Position numbers and translations under genes: made by a program
Shown here: positions 8,638-20,658 of the stretch, one piece after another
How the letters are laid out: the number at the start of each line of letters is the position of its first letter
Numbering within the stretch: position 1 is the stretch's first letter
Notes under the pieces: generated by a model
Seen by the model: the letters and a program-made list of their open reading frames with translations, nothing else
What the model was told of the DNA's origin: nothing
Database searches by the model: none
Source of the DNA: Mycobacteriales bacterium
Lineage (GTDB): Bacteria; Actinomycetota; Actinomycetes; Mycobacteriales; SCTD01
Length of the DNA stretch: 64,000 nt
Reading direction: 5' to 3'
Assembly: GCA_030447385.1 (NCBI GenBank)
Contig: JAUJOY010000001.1
Span: 64,770 to 128,769 of the forward strand

Positions 8638-9429
8638 TCACGCCCGCCGGCGGCGCTTCTGCCATAGCAGGCCGGAACCCAGTGCGGCAAGACCCACCAC
8701 GGCGTAGGCCGCGGCCTTGCCGGGATGGGGGCGATGCCACGGCCGCACCCGGACCTTTCGCTGGAAGTTGCGCACCGGCCAGCCGTACTCGTCGGCCAGC
8801 TGGCGCAGCTGCTTGTCGGGATTGACGGCCATCGGGTGGCCGACCGCCTGGAGCATCGCCAGGTCGGTCGCCGAGTCGCCGTAGGCCCAGCACTGCTCGA
8901 GGTCGTAGCCGCGCTCCGCGGCGAATTCCCGCATCGCCACGGCCTTGCTCTCGCCGTGGGCGTAGAAGTCGATCTCCCCGGTGTACTTGCCGTCCACGAC
9001 GGCCATGCGGGTCGCGATGACGTGGTCGACGTCGAGCAGCTCGCCGATGGGTCGCACCACGTGCTCGCTGCTGCTGCTGACGATCACCACTTCACGACTC
9101 GCAGCGCGGTGCTCGTCGAACAGCTCAAGAGCTTCGCCGTAGACGAGGGACCCGATGAGCAGGTGCATCCTCTCGACGACGATCGCGTTCACCTGCTCCA
9201 CTGGCCAGCCGGCGCACAGCTCCCGCAGCTGGTCGCGGACCCGATCCATCGTGTCGGCGTCCGCTCCGCGCAACCGGTACACGAGCTGCGCCACGACGCT
9301 CTTGTACACCGCCCGACGGTTGACCAGACCGCCCTTGTAGAAGGGCCGGCCGAAGGCCAGGGTGCTGCTCTTGGCGATGACCGTCTTGTCGAGGTCGAAG
9401 AACGCTGCTTCACGTGCAGGAGTGCTCAC
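8638..9429 (-). CDS. HAD-IB family phosphatase with C-terminal membrane anchor
   Basis: A 263-residue haloacid-dehalogenase-superfamily hydrolase of the SerB-like IB subfamily. Motif I, FFDLDKTVIAKSS, is at residues 10-22, with the nucleophile Asp in DLDKT. Motif II is VIVSSSSEHVV near 115. Motif III is the Lys in HGESKAVAM near 160. The metal-binding motif IV is YGDSATDLAML near 183. A hydrophobic segment AAYAVVGLAALGSGLLW and basic RRRR end the protein, suggesting tail anchoring in the membrane. Relatives act on phosphorylated small molecules or lipids; the substrate cannot be read from the sequence. It is convergent with the micropeptide gene. Confidence 0.85.
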   Translation of the reverse strand: MSTPAREAAFFDLDKTVIAKSSTLAFGRPFYKGGLVNRRAVYKSVVAQLVYRLRGADADTMDRVRDQLRELCAGWPVEQVNAIVVERMHLLIGSLVYGEALELFDEHRAASREVVIVSSSSEHVVRPIGELLDVDHVIATRMAVVDGKYTGEIDFYAHGESKAVAMREFAAERGYDLEQCWAYGDSATDLAMLQAVGHPMAVNPDKQLRQLADEYGWPVRNFQRKVRVRPWHRPHPGKAAAYAVVGLAALGSGLLWQKRRRRA

Positions 9430-9634
9430 AGAGAGGCAGAATAGGCTGCGGAGCGAGTTGGTGGGTTCCTGCTTGCGCAGCGGGTAGCACCAACACCTGC
9501 GGGAGCGCCACGACAGCCAAGATGTGCGCGCAAGCTCGGCTCCATGTCACCCCCGGAGCCGGGGTCTCTACTGGGCGCGGCGGGGCTGCTGCCGCTGGGC
9601 CTCGGCCTCCCCTTCGGCTCAGCGCTGCATGGCG

Positions 9635-10201
9635 TCACCAGCGGTGAGCGACGTCGACCACGAGTCGCTGGTTGCCCGAACCTGGCCCCGGCAGGACGAA
9701 GACCCGGAAGGGCAGCCGGGCCCTGACCCCCACCCCGATGATGGTGTAGCCCTCGAAGCTGCCGCCATGGGCGACCTGGCGGAAAGTGCGAAACCCGGTG
9801 ACGTTGATCAGCTCATCTGGATCTTGATACCGGTAGGTGATGGCACCTGTCCACGAATCGTAACCAGGCGCGTTCACCTCCACCGCCAGAGCCGCCCCTC
9901 CCCGCAGCGGCACGACGATGCCGGAACCCTCCGCCACCACCGCCGGCACGTAACGCACGTTGTAGGCGTCGGTCACGCGGCCCGCGACGTCGATCACGAG
10001 CCGGTCGAAGCACGTGTGCCGCCCCGCCCGCACGTCGAAGATCGGGGCTGGCGTCGTCGTGGCCCCCGTCTTCGGCAGCGACCCCCACCGCACCGAACAG
10101 CTGGAATGCGCCTGCGCCTGAGCCGGCTGGACCAACCCCATCACGGTCGTGAGCAAGAGCGCGGCTGAGGTGGCCACCAGCGTCCGCACGATGTTTCTCA
10201 T
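9635..10201 (-). CDS. secreted AMIN-like domain protein
   Basis: A 188-residue exported protein. The N-terminus MRNIVRTLVATSAALLLTT continues to PAQAQA, a clear Sec signal peptide with cleavage near residue 30. The mature part resembles the AMIN-like beta-sandwich of actinobacteria: a conserved pair of cysteines (SCSVRWGS and HTCFDRLVIDV), the segment YVPAVVAEGSGIVVPLRGG, and a C-terminal FRVFVLPGPGSGNQRLVVDVAHRW. These proteins sit at the cell surface and their function is unknown. It starts with ATG at 10201 next to GGAACC-type sequence, and its neighbours give no functional link. Confidence 0.75.
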   Translation of the reverse strand: MRNIVRTLVATSAALLLTTVMGLVQPAQAQAHSSCSVRWGSLPKTGATTTPAPIFDVRAGRHTCFDRLVIDVAGRVTDAYNVRYVPAVVAEGSGIVVPLRGGAALAVEVNAPGYDSWTGAITYRYQDPDELINVTGFRTFRQVAHGGSFEGYTIIGVGVRARLPFRVFVLPGPGSGNQRLVVDVAHRW

Positions 10202-10465
10202 GGTTCCTCCCTTGGACCGAGCCGGCCGTAGAGCCGGGCTCCTGCCAGGGAGACGCTCGCGGGCGGACGGAGGTTGCCTCGGCTCTGTCTCATCGAGGCA
10301 CGCCGGGGTTCTGCTGCTCGCCGACGTCGGTCAGAGCACAGGTCAGGCGTGGCCTCGCGCACGTCCGGATCGGGCAGGCCCGGCGACGTCTTCGGCAGGG
10401 CCGCTGAGGCGACAGCGGAGGCCGGCGACGGGTCTGCACGCGGCCGTCGGCGCGGTTCCCCGAGC

Positions 10466-11458
10466 TCAGGTTCGCAGGTGGCGCACTGAGTCCCAGGCTG
10501 GGTCGACGGTGACGTCGACCCGCGGCTGACTCTGGGTCCATCCACCGAGCGCGCCCTTGATCTGGTCGACCGCGGGCGTCGTGGTGTCGGTGTAGAGGTG
10601 CAGCACGCGGACGCCGTTCGTCGTCTCGTGCGCTACTACTCGGCCGCTGTCACCCACCCGCCCCGTGAGGTGGTCCTCGAGTTCGCGTAGAGCGGTGAGT
10701 GCGCTATCGCCTGGCAGCCCGGACTCATGAGCGTCGGCGAGGGCCAGAGTGATGCCCACGTGTGTGTCCAGGTGCGGCGCCGTCATCGGCCGCAGCGGTA
10801 CTTGGGCCATTGTCAGCACCGCGCGGCCTCGCCGGTCGCTTGCTTCGAGGATGGCCCAGCTCGGCTCGCCATGTTCGTCGGTGTGGTCCGCCTCGTGGGT
10901 AGCGACGATGCGCCGCAGCTGTGACAACTCGACACCCGATGCGATCGAAGAAGCGGACGGCTCGATTGCGCCGATCCAGGTCTCGACCGCGGCTTCACCG
11001 AGGGTGTTGTCAAGCAGGATGAATGCCGCCTGCTCCTGCATGCGCTTCGGCATCTGAAGCATCGCAGGATGGTGAATCACGACGTCGAGTGCCGAGCCCG
11101 CTGGTGTCACCAGGACCCGCACCGCCTCGCCCTCGAGCGCGTGGCCGTGCAGCGTGAGCGTCCAGTCCGTGGTGGGCGCCGGCAGCCGGACGTCGGAGTA
11201 CGCCCAGACAGCATCCGCCGCCGGGGCCGCACGTCGCCACCTGCGTGCGGCCGGCCGCAGCGCTGGGTCGCCCTCCGCTGAGACAACGAGTACGTGGCGG
11301 CCTACTTCACCCGGGCTGAGCTCCCAAGCAAGACCCGAGTCGATCGAATCCACCCGCGCGCTCAGCACGTCGGCCCACACCTCCAACGTACCCTCTTCGA
11401 TGCCCGGCGCGGTGCCTACTGCACCCTTTGCGACCCACCAACGCCAGAAGTCGTCCAC
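10466..11458 (-). CDS. DUF695-domain protein
   Basis: A 330-residue cytosolic protein without signal peptide or membrane span. It begins MDDFWRWWVAKG, and its middle (LDVVIHHPAMLQMPKRMQEQA, AFILLDNTLGEAAVETWIGAIEP) matches the pattern I associate with DUF695/DUF6348-type proteins that measure or process unknown substrates. The C-terminal half contains SWAILEASDRRGRAVLTMAQ and a run predicted as beta-alpha fold (VRVLHLYTDTTTPAVDQIKGAL). No catalytic motif is evident. It stands alone on the minus strand with 264 bp of empty sequence to the AMIN-like gene. The family call is moderate; the gene itself is clear from length and codon use. Confidence 0.65.
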   Translation of the reverse strand: MDDFWRWWVAKGAVGTAPGIEEGTLEVWADVLSARVDSIDSGLAWELSPGEVGRHVLVVSAEGDPALRPAARRWRRAAPAADAVWAYSDVRLPAPTTDWTLTLHGHALEGEAVRVLVTPAGSALDVVIHHPAMLQMPKRMQEQAAFILLDNTLGEAAVETWIGAIEPSASSIASGVELSQLRRIVATHEADHTDEHGEPSWAILEASDRRGRAVLTMAQVPLRPMTAPHLDTHVGITLALADAHESGLPGDSALTALRELEDHLTGRVGDSGRVVAHETTNGVRVLHLYTDTTTPAVDQIKGALGGWTQSQPRVDVTVDPAWDSVRHLRT

Positions 11459-12043
11459 GACCTGACGGGAAGTTCATCGCAGGCGCCCGACGAAACAGCT
11501 TCATCCGAACATCATGCCTGAGCGGAAGCCGCGCCACTCCGGCTGATCGAGACAGGCGCGGTAACCCCTGACAGCCCTCCCAGCCGTATCTCCCGTGCCC
11601 GAAGGCAGCCGGCCCTATCGTCGCGGCGTGTCACCGCAGGGCCAGCCGCATCACCGTGACCGCGTCGATCGGCCCCAGCGCGGGCTTGCTGCTCGTCCTG
11701 GCGTCGGCTGCGCTGAGCGTCGCAGCAGGCTCGCTCCGGGCTGCCAACTACCAGCCGAGTAACCCAGCAATCACTGTCGTCGACGCGTGTCCGAGCCACC
11801 CTGCTTCGGTGGCGGGGGCCATCGCTGGCTGACATCCCCGGCGCCCTGCCGATCTTCGGTCTGCTCCTTGCCGCTTTGCGGTCTGCCGGGATTGCTCTAC
11901 GCGGCACGCCGCTTCCTGCGCAGGACCGGCTCCCGATCCCGCCGTGTCCCGCCCTTCGCAGGTCCGTTGCTCGTGCTGGCCGTAGCCTGGCGCGAACGCC
12001 CAGACCGCTGGTGAGGGAAGACCGGGGCTCCGGAGCGAGCGGG
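11459..12043. other. mostly non-coding; one possible 58-residue membrane ORF
   Basis: No strong gene in this 585-bp stretch. On the plus strand a GTG at 11656 opens a frame to a stop at 11832 encoding a hydrophobic helix (SAGLLLVLASAALSVAAGSL) and a polar tail. It has no clear ribosome site and I give it about one chance in four. Confidence 0.4.
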
Positions 12044-14272
<2,229 letters not shown>

Positions 14273-14323
14273 GTTTCCCTCTCTCCTCCCGCCGCAGCCG
14301 CGGCGGACGTCTGGTGGTGCGTG

Positions 14324-14737
14324 TCAGGCGGCGGTGCAGGCGGGGCACTGGCCCCAGTAGACGACCTCGGCCTCGTCGATTGCGAAACCGTTGTCATCGG
14401 CGGCGGTCAGGCAGGGAACCTCGCCGGTCGCGCAGTCGACGTCGGCGATGGCGCCGCACGATCGGCAGACGACGTGATGGTGGTTGTCGCCGACCCGCGC
14501 CTCGTACCGCGCCACCGAGCCGGCCGGCTGGATCCGCCGCACCAGTCCGGCGTCGGTCAGGGCCCGCAGCACGTCGTACACGGCCTGATGCGAGACGGCA
14601 CCGAGACCCGCGCGCACCGCGTCGACCAGCGAGTCGGTGTCAGCGTGCGGGTGCTCGCTCACGGCGGCCAGCACGGCCAGGCGGGGCCGGGTCACGCGGA
14701 GGCCCACTGCTCGAAGCAAGCTCTCGGGTTCGGGCAC
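14324..14737 (-). CDS. furA: FurA-type peroxide-responsive repressor
   Basis: A 137-residue Fur-family regulator. The winged helix covers residues 10-80 ([32 protein letters not shown]). The dimerisation and metal domain has the regulatory [10 protein letters not shown] motif near 93 and a second Cys pair GQCPACTAA at the C-terminus, giving a structural zinc site. In mycobacteria and streptomycetes FurA represses its own operon with katG and is relieved by peroxide. Here katG follows directly. The GTG at 14737 is the start; a promoter lies so close upstream that the mRNA is probably leaderless, as reported for mycobacterial furA. Confidence 0.95.
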   Translation of the reverse strand: MPEPESLLRAVGLRVTRPRLAVLAAVSEHPHADTDSLVDAVRAGLGAVSHQAVYDVLRALTDAGLVRRIQPAGSVARYEARVGDNHHHVVCRSCGAIADVDCATGEVPCLTAADDNGFAIDEAEVVYWGQCPACTAA

Positions 14738-14773
14738 GCCCGTGATTCAATCGCATAAACTGGAACCGTTCAA
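14738..14773 (-). promoter_or_regulatory. furA promoter and candidate FurA box
   Basis: On the minus strand TTGAAC (14773-14768) and TTGAAT (14750-14745) are separated by 17 bases, fitting a -35/-10 pair. The region is AT-rich compared with its surroundings and holds the small palindrome GAACGGTTC. The -10 ends only 7 bases from the GTG at 14737. Confidence 0.6.
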
Positions 14774-15240
14774 GTCCAGCCCTCCAGCATGTCGCTGGAG
14801 CGGCCGCCGACGGCCAGCCCGGCTGGACGGCCGTACGCGAATGATCAAGCCCGAACCCTCCTCGGATGAGCGCGCCGCTCCGTGGTCACGTGTTTCGGTG
14901 GCCTGGCCGACGGCGCGTTCGTCGCTATCCCGCTGCTCGAGCGGGGCAGCCGGGCCGACTGGCCGGTCCGAGCACGTCGCCTCCCTCGCTCCGGGCGGGG
15001 GAGGCGGCGTCTCGAGCGATGTGCGTCGCTTTGAAGCCTCCAGGCGCACCATCCACACGAACACCTCACGAAGGAGGTCCCACGCCGGTGACGAAGGTCG
15101 CACCCACGCTGCCGTCCTTGACCTTGCTGGTGCCGTTCCAGTGATGCGTGCCCTTCGGGTCCACGACGCCCGCCAGTTCATCGGGCACGGCCCTGCCGAC
15201 GACCCAGCCCGCATCAAGCGCCGCGGGCGGGAAGGGCATC
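14774..15240. other. non-coding or undefined
   Basis: No gene with supporting motif or ribosome site. Short frames on both strands here have Arg/Pro/Ser-rich composition typical of antisense or non-coding GC-rich DNA. Confidence 0.45.
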
Positions 15241-15642
15241 GTGGCGGTCACCGAGCTGGGCGACCTCCCCGTTCCCACGACGGTCGTCGCGCTACACAGG
15301 CGTGCAGCTGCCCTGCCCGACACGCTCGACGGCGCCGGCCGCGCCGCAGGGCCGCCCGAGCAGATCCGCTACGTCGGCAACGCCGGGGAGTTCGGCATCG
15401 AGGCATCGGACGCCGTGGACATCGCTCCGGGGGTCACCACCACCGCGCAGGCGTTCGACCGCCTGCGGGCGTTGCTGCGGGCGCCGGAGGCGTGTGCGCA
15501 ACCGCCGTCTTGGTGCCTGCGCGGGGTGAGTGAGGGCGGCACAACCGTCATCTGGGGCCACGACGAGTCGCCCCTGCTGTTCGCCGCGACGGCCGCCGAC
15601 GCGGCGCGGCTGCGGGTGCTGCTACAGGCTTGGGCCGGCTGA
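15241..15642 (+). CDS. hypothetical protein
   Basis: A 133-residue frame starting with GTG at 15241, five bases after GGGAAGGG, a reasonable ribosome site. The frame is open further upstream (to 15148), but the segment before 15241 is low-complexity Ser/Thr/Ala. The protein has a regular alternation of hydrophobic and charged residues, for example IRYVGNAGEFGIEASDAVDI, FDRLRALLRAPEACAQ and LLFAATAADAARLRVLLQAW. It has no signal peptide or membrane segment and I do not recognise a family. It ends 36 bp before an IS1380 inverted repeat, so the insertion probably sits just behind it. Confidence 0.5.
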   Translation: MAVTELGDLPVPTTVVALHRRAAALPDTLDGAGRAAGPPEQIRYVGNAGEFGIEASDAVDIAPGVTTTAQAFDRLRALLRAPEACAQPPSWCLRGVSEGGTTVIWGHDESPLLFAATAADAARLRVLLQAWAG

Positions 15643-15678
15643 CGCGGGCCGGCTGGGTCAGCGCACACGGCTTCGAAA

Positions 15679-17313
15679 CTTAGCCCGGATCCACCGTCGG
15701 ACCTTCAGTGATCATGCTGATGGTGTGATCTTGCTGCTGGCGGGGTGAGGGCGAGCCGAAGTGGCCGGGCGGGCCGGCTGATCTCCACTGGTGTCTCCGG
15801 TCGGGTCCTGTCGGACTGCTGGGTGGGGTCAGGCCGGGGCTGGTGGGCTGTTGGCCGTGGTGGCCAGGTGCTCCCATGCTGTGCGCCAGGGCCAGCCGGT
15901 CGGCAGGTGCAGGGTGAGCCGGCGGGCGGAGCGAGCCAGGCGGGCGGGGACGCTGATGAGCTGCGCGCGGATCGTGCCGGTGGTGGCCTTGGCGTGCATG
16001 GCTGAGGCGAGGGTGCCGGCAGCGCGGGTGAGGTTGAAGGCCATAGCGGCGCAGACCAGCCACGCGCTGTTGGCCCAGAACTGACCGGAGGGCAGGTGCG
16101 CCAGCGGCCCGTTCTTCAGGTCGGCGATGACCTGCTCGACGATCGCGTGCGCCCGGTGCGCCTTCTCGGCCTCGAGCATCGGCAGTGGGCTGTTGGTGAA
16201 CACCGCGTGGTAGCGGTAGGCGGTGAACAGCTCGCTCTGGTTGTTCGGGTTCATGTCCTTGACCCGGCGGACGATGAGCTTGGCCCGGATGTGCTTGGCC
16301 TGCGGCCGTGAGGTGAAGGCGGTGTAGTCGATCTCGGCGACCTCGGCATCACTGATCCACTGCTGCGAATCCTCGTCGAAGATCGCGTCGGTGTACTTGA
16401 TCGCAGTCCACGCGTTGTCGCTGATTGTCGAGATGGCCTTGCGCACGGCCGTGTCCTGCCGCGCGGTGAGCGAGAAGCACGCGTCCTGCCGGAGGGCGGC
16501 GGCGATGACGTCGTGGCCGTAGTAGGCCGAGTCCGCTCGCAGCACCAGCACTCCGCTCGCGCCCGCGTTCCTGGCCGTGACAAGCGCGTCGGTGACGAAC
16601 CGGTGTGCGCCGCGGGCCGAATTCGACGTTCCCTTGCGTAGCCGGGCGGCGGCGATGATCGGCGCCGCCGAAGGTGTCGACACGACCGCGAGCAGCGCGT
16701 TCAGGCCCTTCACACCGGTGTAGCCGCGGCCGGCGCCTTGCTTGGCGTAGCCGTAGGTCTGGCGCAGCGTGTCATCGACGTCGACGTAGGCCAGCTTCTC
16801 GGCTCCGGGCAGCAGCGGCGCCTGCCCGGCCAGGTTGATCAGCAGCCGGGACGCGACAGCGTCGAGCTGCCGGACGTGACCGAAGGTGAACGAGCGCAGG
16901 AACGTGCCCAGCGTGGACGGCGCCCGCACTCCGCTGAACAGGCTGCGCACCGCGCCGTGCCGCAGCAGCGCCATGTCATCAATCGAGTCGGCGCCGGCGA
17001 CCATCCCGCGACCAGCGCCGGGATCTTCAGGTGCGGGTTGACACCGCCGGGCTTGCCCAGGTGCAGATGCTCGCCGACCAGCTCTTGCAACCCCGCCCGC
17101 TCCGCCAGCTGCAGAACCGGGGCAAGGCCGGCGCACGACACGAGGTTCGGGTCATCAAAGACGGCAGTGAAGCCGTGACAGACTCGCATCCAGCGGATGC
17201 CCTTCTACGCGGTCGAACCGGTCCCTAGACAAGATCGATTCTCTCGCAGTGGAAGGGCATTCCGTCGTCACGACCCGCTACCACCTCAGGTGCAACGGTG
17301 GATCCGGGCTTAG
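15679..17313 (-). mobile_element. IS1380-family insertion sequence with both inverted repeats
   Basis: A 1.63-kb element bounded by 26-bp terminal inverted repeats at 15679-15704 and 17288-17313 that match at 23 of 26 positions; the shared core is AGCCCGGATCCACCGT. The flanks show no obvious 4-bp target duplication. The length and the single transposase gene fit the IS1380 family. Confidence 0.85.
15829..17189 (-). pseudogene. IS1380-family transposase with one frameshift
   Basis: A DDE transposase read from about 17189 (FTAVFDDPNLVSCAGL, AERAGLQELVGEHL) in one frame and from about 17000 onwards (MVAGADSIDDMALLRHGA) in the next. The family sequence is continuous as ALVAG-MVAGADSID, and adding one G in the run GCGGGATGG near 17000 restores it. 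The catalytic region is complete after that: YVDVDDTLRQTYGYAKQGAG, VLVLRADSAYYGHDVI, and IVEQVIADLKNGPLAHLPSG with the C-terminal Glu-type motif. Either the copy is inactive by one base or, more likely given the pattern elsewhere in this sequence, the base is missing only from the assembly. Confidence 0.85.
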
Positions 17314-17977
17314 TGCCATCCCGGACCGGGCGAGGACGTTGATGGCACCTCGTCCACGCCATCCACGCCTGCTCACTGATCTGCAGCCCAGTCACCGGAG
17401 CCGCCTCGGCAGGCGACATGATCGACCTCCTGGCCGGAGCGGCGGGGCGAGGGGTTGCCTCGAACAGGTCGGAGGCGATCGAGAACAGGAATGGCGACAG
17501 GCGGGTCCCGCTCGGGGCAACCGCGACCCTCGGCAGCAATGCGCGGACGCTCGGGGTGCTGCAGGGCTGGCTGAATGGGGGCCGCACGCAGCCCGGGGCC
17601 CCAGGCGGCCTCGTCGGCTCGTCGAGGTGTTCGGAAGGCAACCGAACGTCTACAGCGACCCTGTCACCCAGACCCACCGCCAGCGCGACGGGAGGCGTAC
17701 GCACTTCTTCGGCGCGCGGCCTTTCTTGCGGCGCTCCTGGAGCAGGCCGCCGAGCACGATGACGAGCTGCTCGAAGTGCGGCTCTTCGAGAAGTACGCAC
17801 TCCCGTCGCGGTTGTTCTCACCGGACGCTCCGGACTTCGTCGGAGGACGCGCTCATCCCGTTGTGGGGTTCTTGCGCGAGCTACACCGCGGAGCCGGCGG
17901 TGGTGAACAGGCCAGTGCGGTGAGCCTCACGTGCAGCTTCCAACCCTGTCCGGCCGGCTCCGGGGGTGACCCAGGGG
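17314..17977. other. no convincing gene
   Basis: This 664-bp stretch between the IS1380 right end and the end of yceH has several medium frames on both strands, all Arg/Pro/Ser-rich and without known domain or ribosome site. I see no gene to call; it may be debris beside the IS. Confidence 0.5.
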
Positions 17978-18664
17978 TCAGTGGTCCTCGCCTGCGTCCC
18001 CGTCCGTCAGCCGCCGGACCTGCTCGCGCAGGTCAGCGACCTCGGCCCGCAGATCGGCCAGGTCCGCGGCCAGCGCAGCCAGGGAGTGGACCTGCAGCGG
18101 CCTCTCGCGCAGTGCCTGCGCGAGGTCGGGCCCCTCCTGCACGACCGGCACCGTGGCCGGCTCCTGCGCCGTGAGCGGCGCGCTCAGCCGTTGGGCGTAG
18201 CGCGTCTCCTTGCGCCCGGGCTGCCGCTCCAGCTGGACCACCAGCGGCTCGGTACGGGCGGCCAGCGCAGCCAGCTCGGCGTCCACCGCCTCTGCCGTGC
18301 TGAACGGGTGCAGGCGCTCGGTGCGGGCGCGCAGCTCGGCCACTGTCTGCGGTCCGCGCAGCAGGAGCACCGCCATCAGGGCGGCCTGCGCCGGTGACAG
18401 GCCAAGCGCCGTCCCCAGCTCGTGCCGGTGCTTGTCACTGCGCTCGCCGCTCCGGTGGACCGTGCGCAGCAGCCCCCGCTCGCGCAGACCGCGCACCGCC
18501 AGACGGACGGTAGCCACGTCGTACTGCACGACGGGGTCGCGGCTGGTCGCCTGGTTGCAGGCGACCAGCAAGGCATTGTCGGTCAGGGGGTAGCCCTGCG
18601 GCGTGGTCCGCTCCTTCTCAACCAGCACGCCGAGCACCCGGCCCTCCGGCGCGCTCAGCTCCAC
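17978..18664 (-). CDS. yceH: YceH family (DUF480) protein
   Basis: A 228-residue cytosolic protein of the YceH/DUF480 family, made of two tandem winged-helix domains. Hallmarks are the start ELSAPEGRVLGVLVEKERTT-type segment, YPLTDNALLVACNQATSRDP (residues 25-44), RLAVRGLRERGLLR, and in the second domain LGLSPAQAALMAVLLLRGP and AELRARTERLHPF. A C-terminal coiled coil (LAADLADLRAEVADLREQV) may dimerise it. The function is unknown, and a nucleic-acid role is only inferred from the fold. Its ATG at 18664 overlaps the stop of the amidohydrolase gene by 10 bases, so the two are co-translated. Confidence 0.9.
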   Translation of the reverse strand: MELSAPEGRVLGVLVEKERTTPQGYPLTDNALLVACNQATSRDPVVQYDVATVRLAVRGLRERGLLRTVHRSGERSDKHRHELGTALGLSPAQAALMAVLLLRGPQTVAELRARTERLHPFSTAEAVDAELAALAARTEPLVVQLERQPGRKETRYAQRLSAPLTAQEPATVPVVQEGPDLAQALRERPLQVHSLAALAADLADLRAEVADLREQVRRLTDGDAGEDH

Positions 18665-19752
18665 GTACCCGCCCGGACCACTCCGCGCAGCACCACCGCA
18701 CGCGGCGCCTGCAACAGCCGCAGGTCGAGGCGCGGGTCGGCGTCCAGGACGAGCAGGTCGGCCTGCGCACCCTCGGTCAGGCCGTCGCGTCCCAGCCAGG
18801 CCCGGGCCGCCCAGGTCGCCGCGGACAGCGCTTCGATCGGCGGCAGCCCGGCTGCGGCCAGCGCCAGCACCTCCTCCGCGAGGCGGCCGTGGGCGAGCGA
18901 GCCCCCCGCATCGGTGCCCGCGTAGACCGGGATACCGGCCTCGTAGGCCGTCGCGACGGTCCGGTGGCGCCGCTCGTGCAGGGCGCGCAGGTGCGCGGCG
19001 TACACCGGGAACTTGCCCTCAGCGGCGGACGCGATGCCCGGGAAGGTCTCGATGTTGATCAGCGTCGGGACGATCGCGACGCCACGTCCGGCCAGCAGCG
19101 GCAGCGTCGTGTCGTCCAGCCCGGTCGCGTGCTCGATGCAGTCGATCCCCGCGTCGACGAGATCCGCCAGCGAGCTCTCCGCGAAGCAGTGGGCCGTCAC
19201 CCGGGCCCCGGCCTCGTGCGCCGCCGCTATCGCCGGCCGCAGCGCCCAGAGCGGCCAGCACGCCGCCAGGTCGCCGATGTCACGGTCGATCCAGTCGCCC
19301 ACGAGCTTGACCCAGCCATCGCTGCGCGCCGCCTGCCGTCGCACCGCGTCCACCAGCTGCTCGGGCTCCACCTCCTCGGCGAAGCCGCGCAGGTAACGCC
19401 TGGGCCGTGCGATGTGCCGCCCCGCACGCACCAGAACGGGCAGGTCCTCGCGCTCATCGACCCAGCGGGTGTCAGCCGGAGAGCCGGCGTCCCGCAGCAG
19501 CAGCGCTCCCGCGTCCCGGTCGGTGCTGGCCTGCTCCTCCGAGGTGGCGTCGTCGACGGCGCCGTGCGCGTCCAGCCCCACGTGGCAGTGCGCGTCGACC
19601 ATCCCCGGCACCACCCACCCCTCCAGCGACCGGCCCTCGTACGAGCCGCTCGGCCGGGTGAAGGTCAGCCGGCCGGCGACGACCCAGGCCTGGCTGACGA
19701 CTTCCTGGGGCCCGACGAGCACAGGTCCACGCAGGTGCAGCACCTCGGTCAT
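18655..19752 (-). CDS. metal-dependent amidohydrolase
   Basis: A 365-residue amidohydrolase-superfamily enzyme with a TIM-barrel metal site. The first ligands are in VPGMVDAHCHVGLD (HxH near residue 55), further ligands in GARVTAHCF near 185 and DCIEHATGLDD near 208, and the Asp in YAGTDAGGS near 278. The C-terminal beta domain returns (GLTEGAQADLLVLDADPRLD). Relatives hydrolyse cyclic imides, N-acyl or peptide-like amides (imidazolonepropionase/prolidase-like group); the substrate is not defined. ATG start at 19752. It is the first gene of a two-gene unit with yceH. Confidence 0.88.
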   Translation of the reverse strand: MTEVLHLRGPVLVGPQEVVSQAWVVAGRLTFTRPSGSYEGRSLEGWVVPGMVDAHCHVGLDAHGAVDDATSEEQASTDRDAGALLLRDAGSPADTRWVDEREDLPVLVRAGRHIARPRRYLRGFAEEVEPEQLVDAVRRQAARSDGWVKLVGDWIDRDIGDLAACWPLWALRPAIAAAHEAGARVTAHCFAESSLADLVDAGIDCIEHATGLDDTTLPLLAGRGVAIVPTLINIETFPGIASAAEGKFPVYAAHLRALHERRHRTVATAYEAGIPVYAGTDAGGSLAHGRLAEEVLALAAAGLPPIEALSAATWAARAWLGRDGLTEGAQADLLVLDADPRLDLRLLQAPRAVVLRGVVRAGTWS

Positions 19753-20658
19753 GTGCGCAGGCTACGAGGGCCACCGGGTGGGCGGCTTGTTCCCCGGCCG
19801 TCGACATACCGGACGGTCGCTACCGAGCGCCAGCTGTGCTGCGCCCACGCGCAGCAGGGCCAGACCTTGCGCCGGACCGGCGGCGGTGCCGGAGTGCCGA
19901 TGAGTTGCCTTGAGCCGGCCCTGCCGGGTGGCGGGTCCGCGGTCACCGGGCTCGGTCCGGAAGAACCGGTCGCGCTCCGGGGCTGAAGCCGGCGTGGGTC
20001 CTGATCAGGGTGATCAACCCCGGGCGCGGTCCTGTCCGTCGAGATCGTCGGACCGGCAGCGACCGCGTGCGTCGAGGGTTCGCGTTCCCAGCGCTCCGGT
20101 GCGGCGCAGGACTTGTACGCGCGCCTGCCTCTCGCGGTCACGGTCGAGGCCAGCCGAGGGCATCGCGTCCATCCGGTCGGCGAGAGTCGTCACGAGCGCG
20201 ACGAGGGTCGCGATTCTCTCGGCGCTGGCCTCCATGTTGCACTGAGCCTGCTCGCGGGCGGCCTCGGACCTTCGCAAGAGGAAGCGTCCGGCCATCTGGG
20301 GCCTCCCGGCTGCGGCTGCGGGTGCGGGTGCGGGTGCGGGTGCGGCAAGCGTCGTCACGGAAGCTACTCCGGCGGGCGCGGCGGCGACAGCGGTGCGTCG
20401 TAATCGACAAGCCGTGAGCAACAAGGGGCGAGCGGGCAGCCGGCGCCTGCCTGGCACGCTCACCGTCCAGGCGGCAAGGCTGGGCGGTCATCGAAAGCCT
20501 CTGGTTGCTTTGCAGATCCGGCTATTTCAGGGCCGGCAGTGAGGCTGAAGCCAACGCCTGTCAACGAGCTGCAGGTCCGTCAGCCGGGAGCGAGTCCAGT
20601 GAGGCGCCGAACAGGGTGACCGGCGTCCAGCTCCAGGTGGCCGCGCGACCGGCCTCCT
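19753..20658. other. mostly empty; possible 93-residue coiled-coil ORF
   Basis: A 906-bp region without a recognised gene. On the minus strand an ATG at 20295 opens a frame to 20014 encoding MAGRFLLRRSEAAREQAQ and an amphipathic helix AERIATLVALVTTLADRM. It lacks a clear ribosome site and is only weakly supported. A GC hexamer repeat lies beside it. Confidence 0.35.
20311..20346 (+). repeat. hexanucleotide tandem repeat
   Basis: Six consecutive TGCGGN hexamers: TGCGGC, four TGCGGG and TGCGGC. Simple-sequence repeat without coding context that I can support. Confidence 0.9.

Noticed and set aside
16985-17010. Programmed ribosomal frameshift in the IS1380 transposase
   Set aside because: IS1380 transposases are normally made from one frame, and no slippery heptamer is seen. 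A missing G is simpler and matches other sites in the window.
17225-17821. 198-codon minus-strand frame after the IS1380 element
   Set aside because: It begins in Arg/Ala-rich sequence, crosses the IS inverted repeat and shows no domain or ribosome site.
20311-20346. Hexamer repeat as a CRISPR or regulatory array
   Set aside because: Units are contiguous and only six bases long, with no spacers. It is a simple-sequence repeat. No CRISPR array was seen anywhere in the window.
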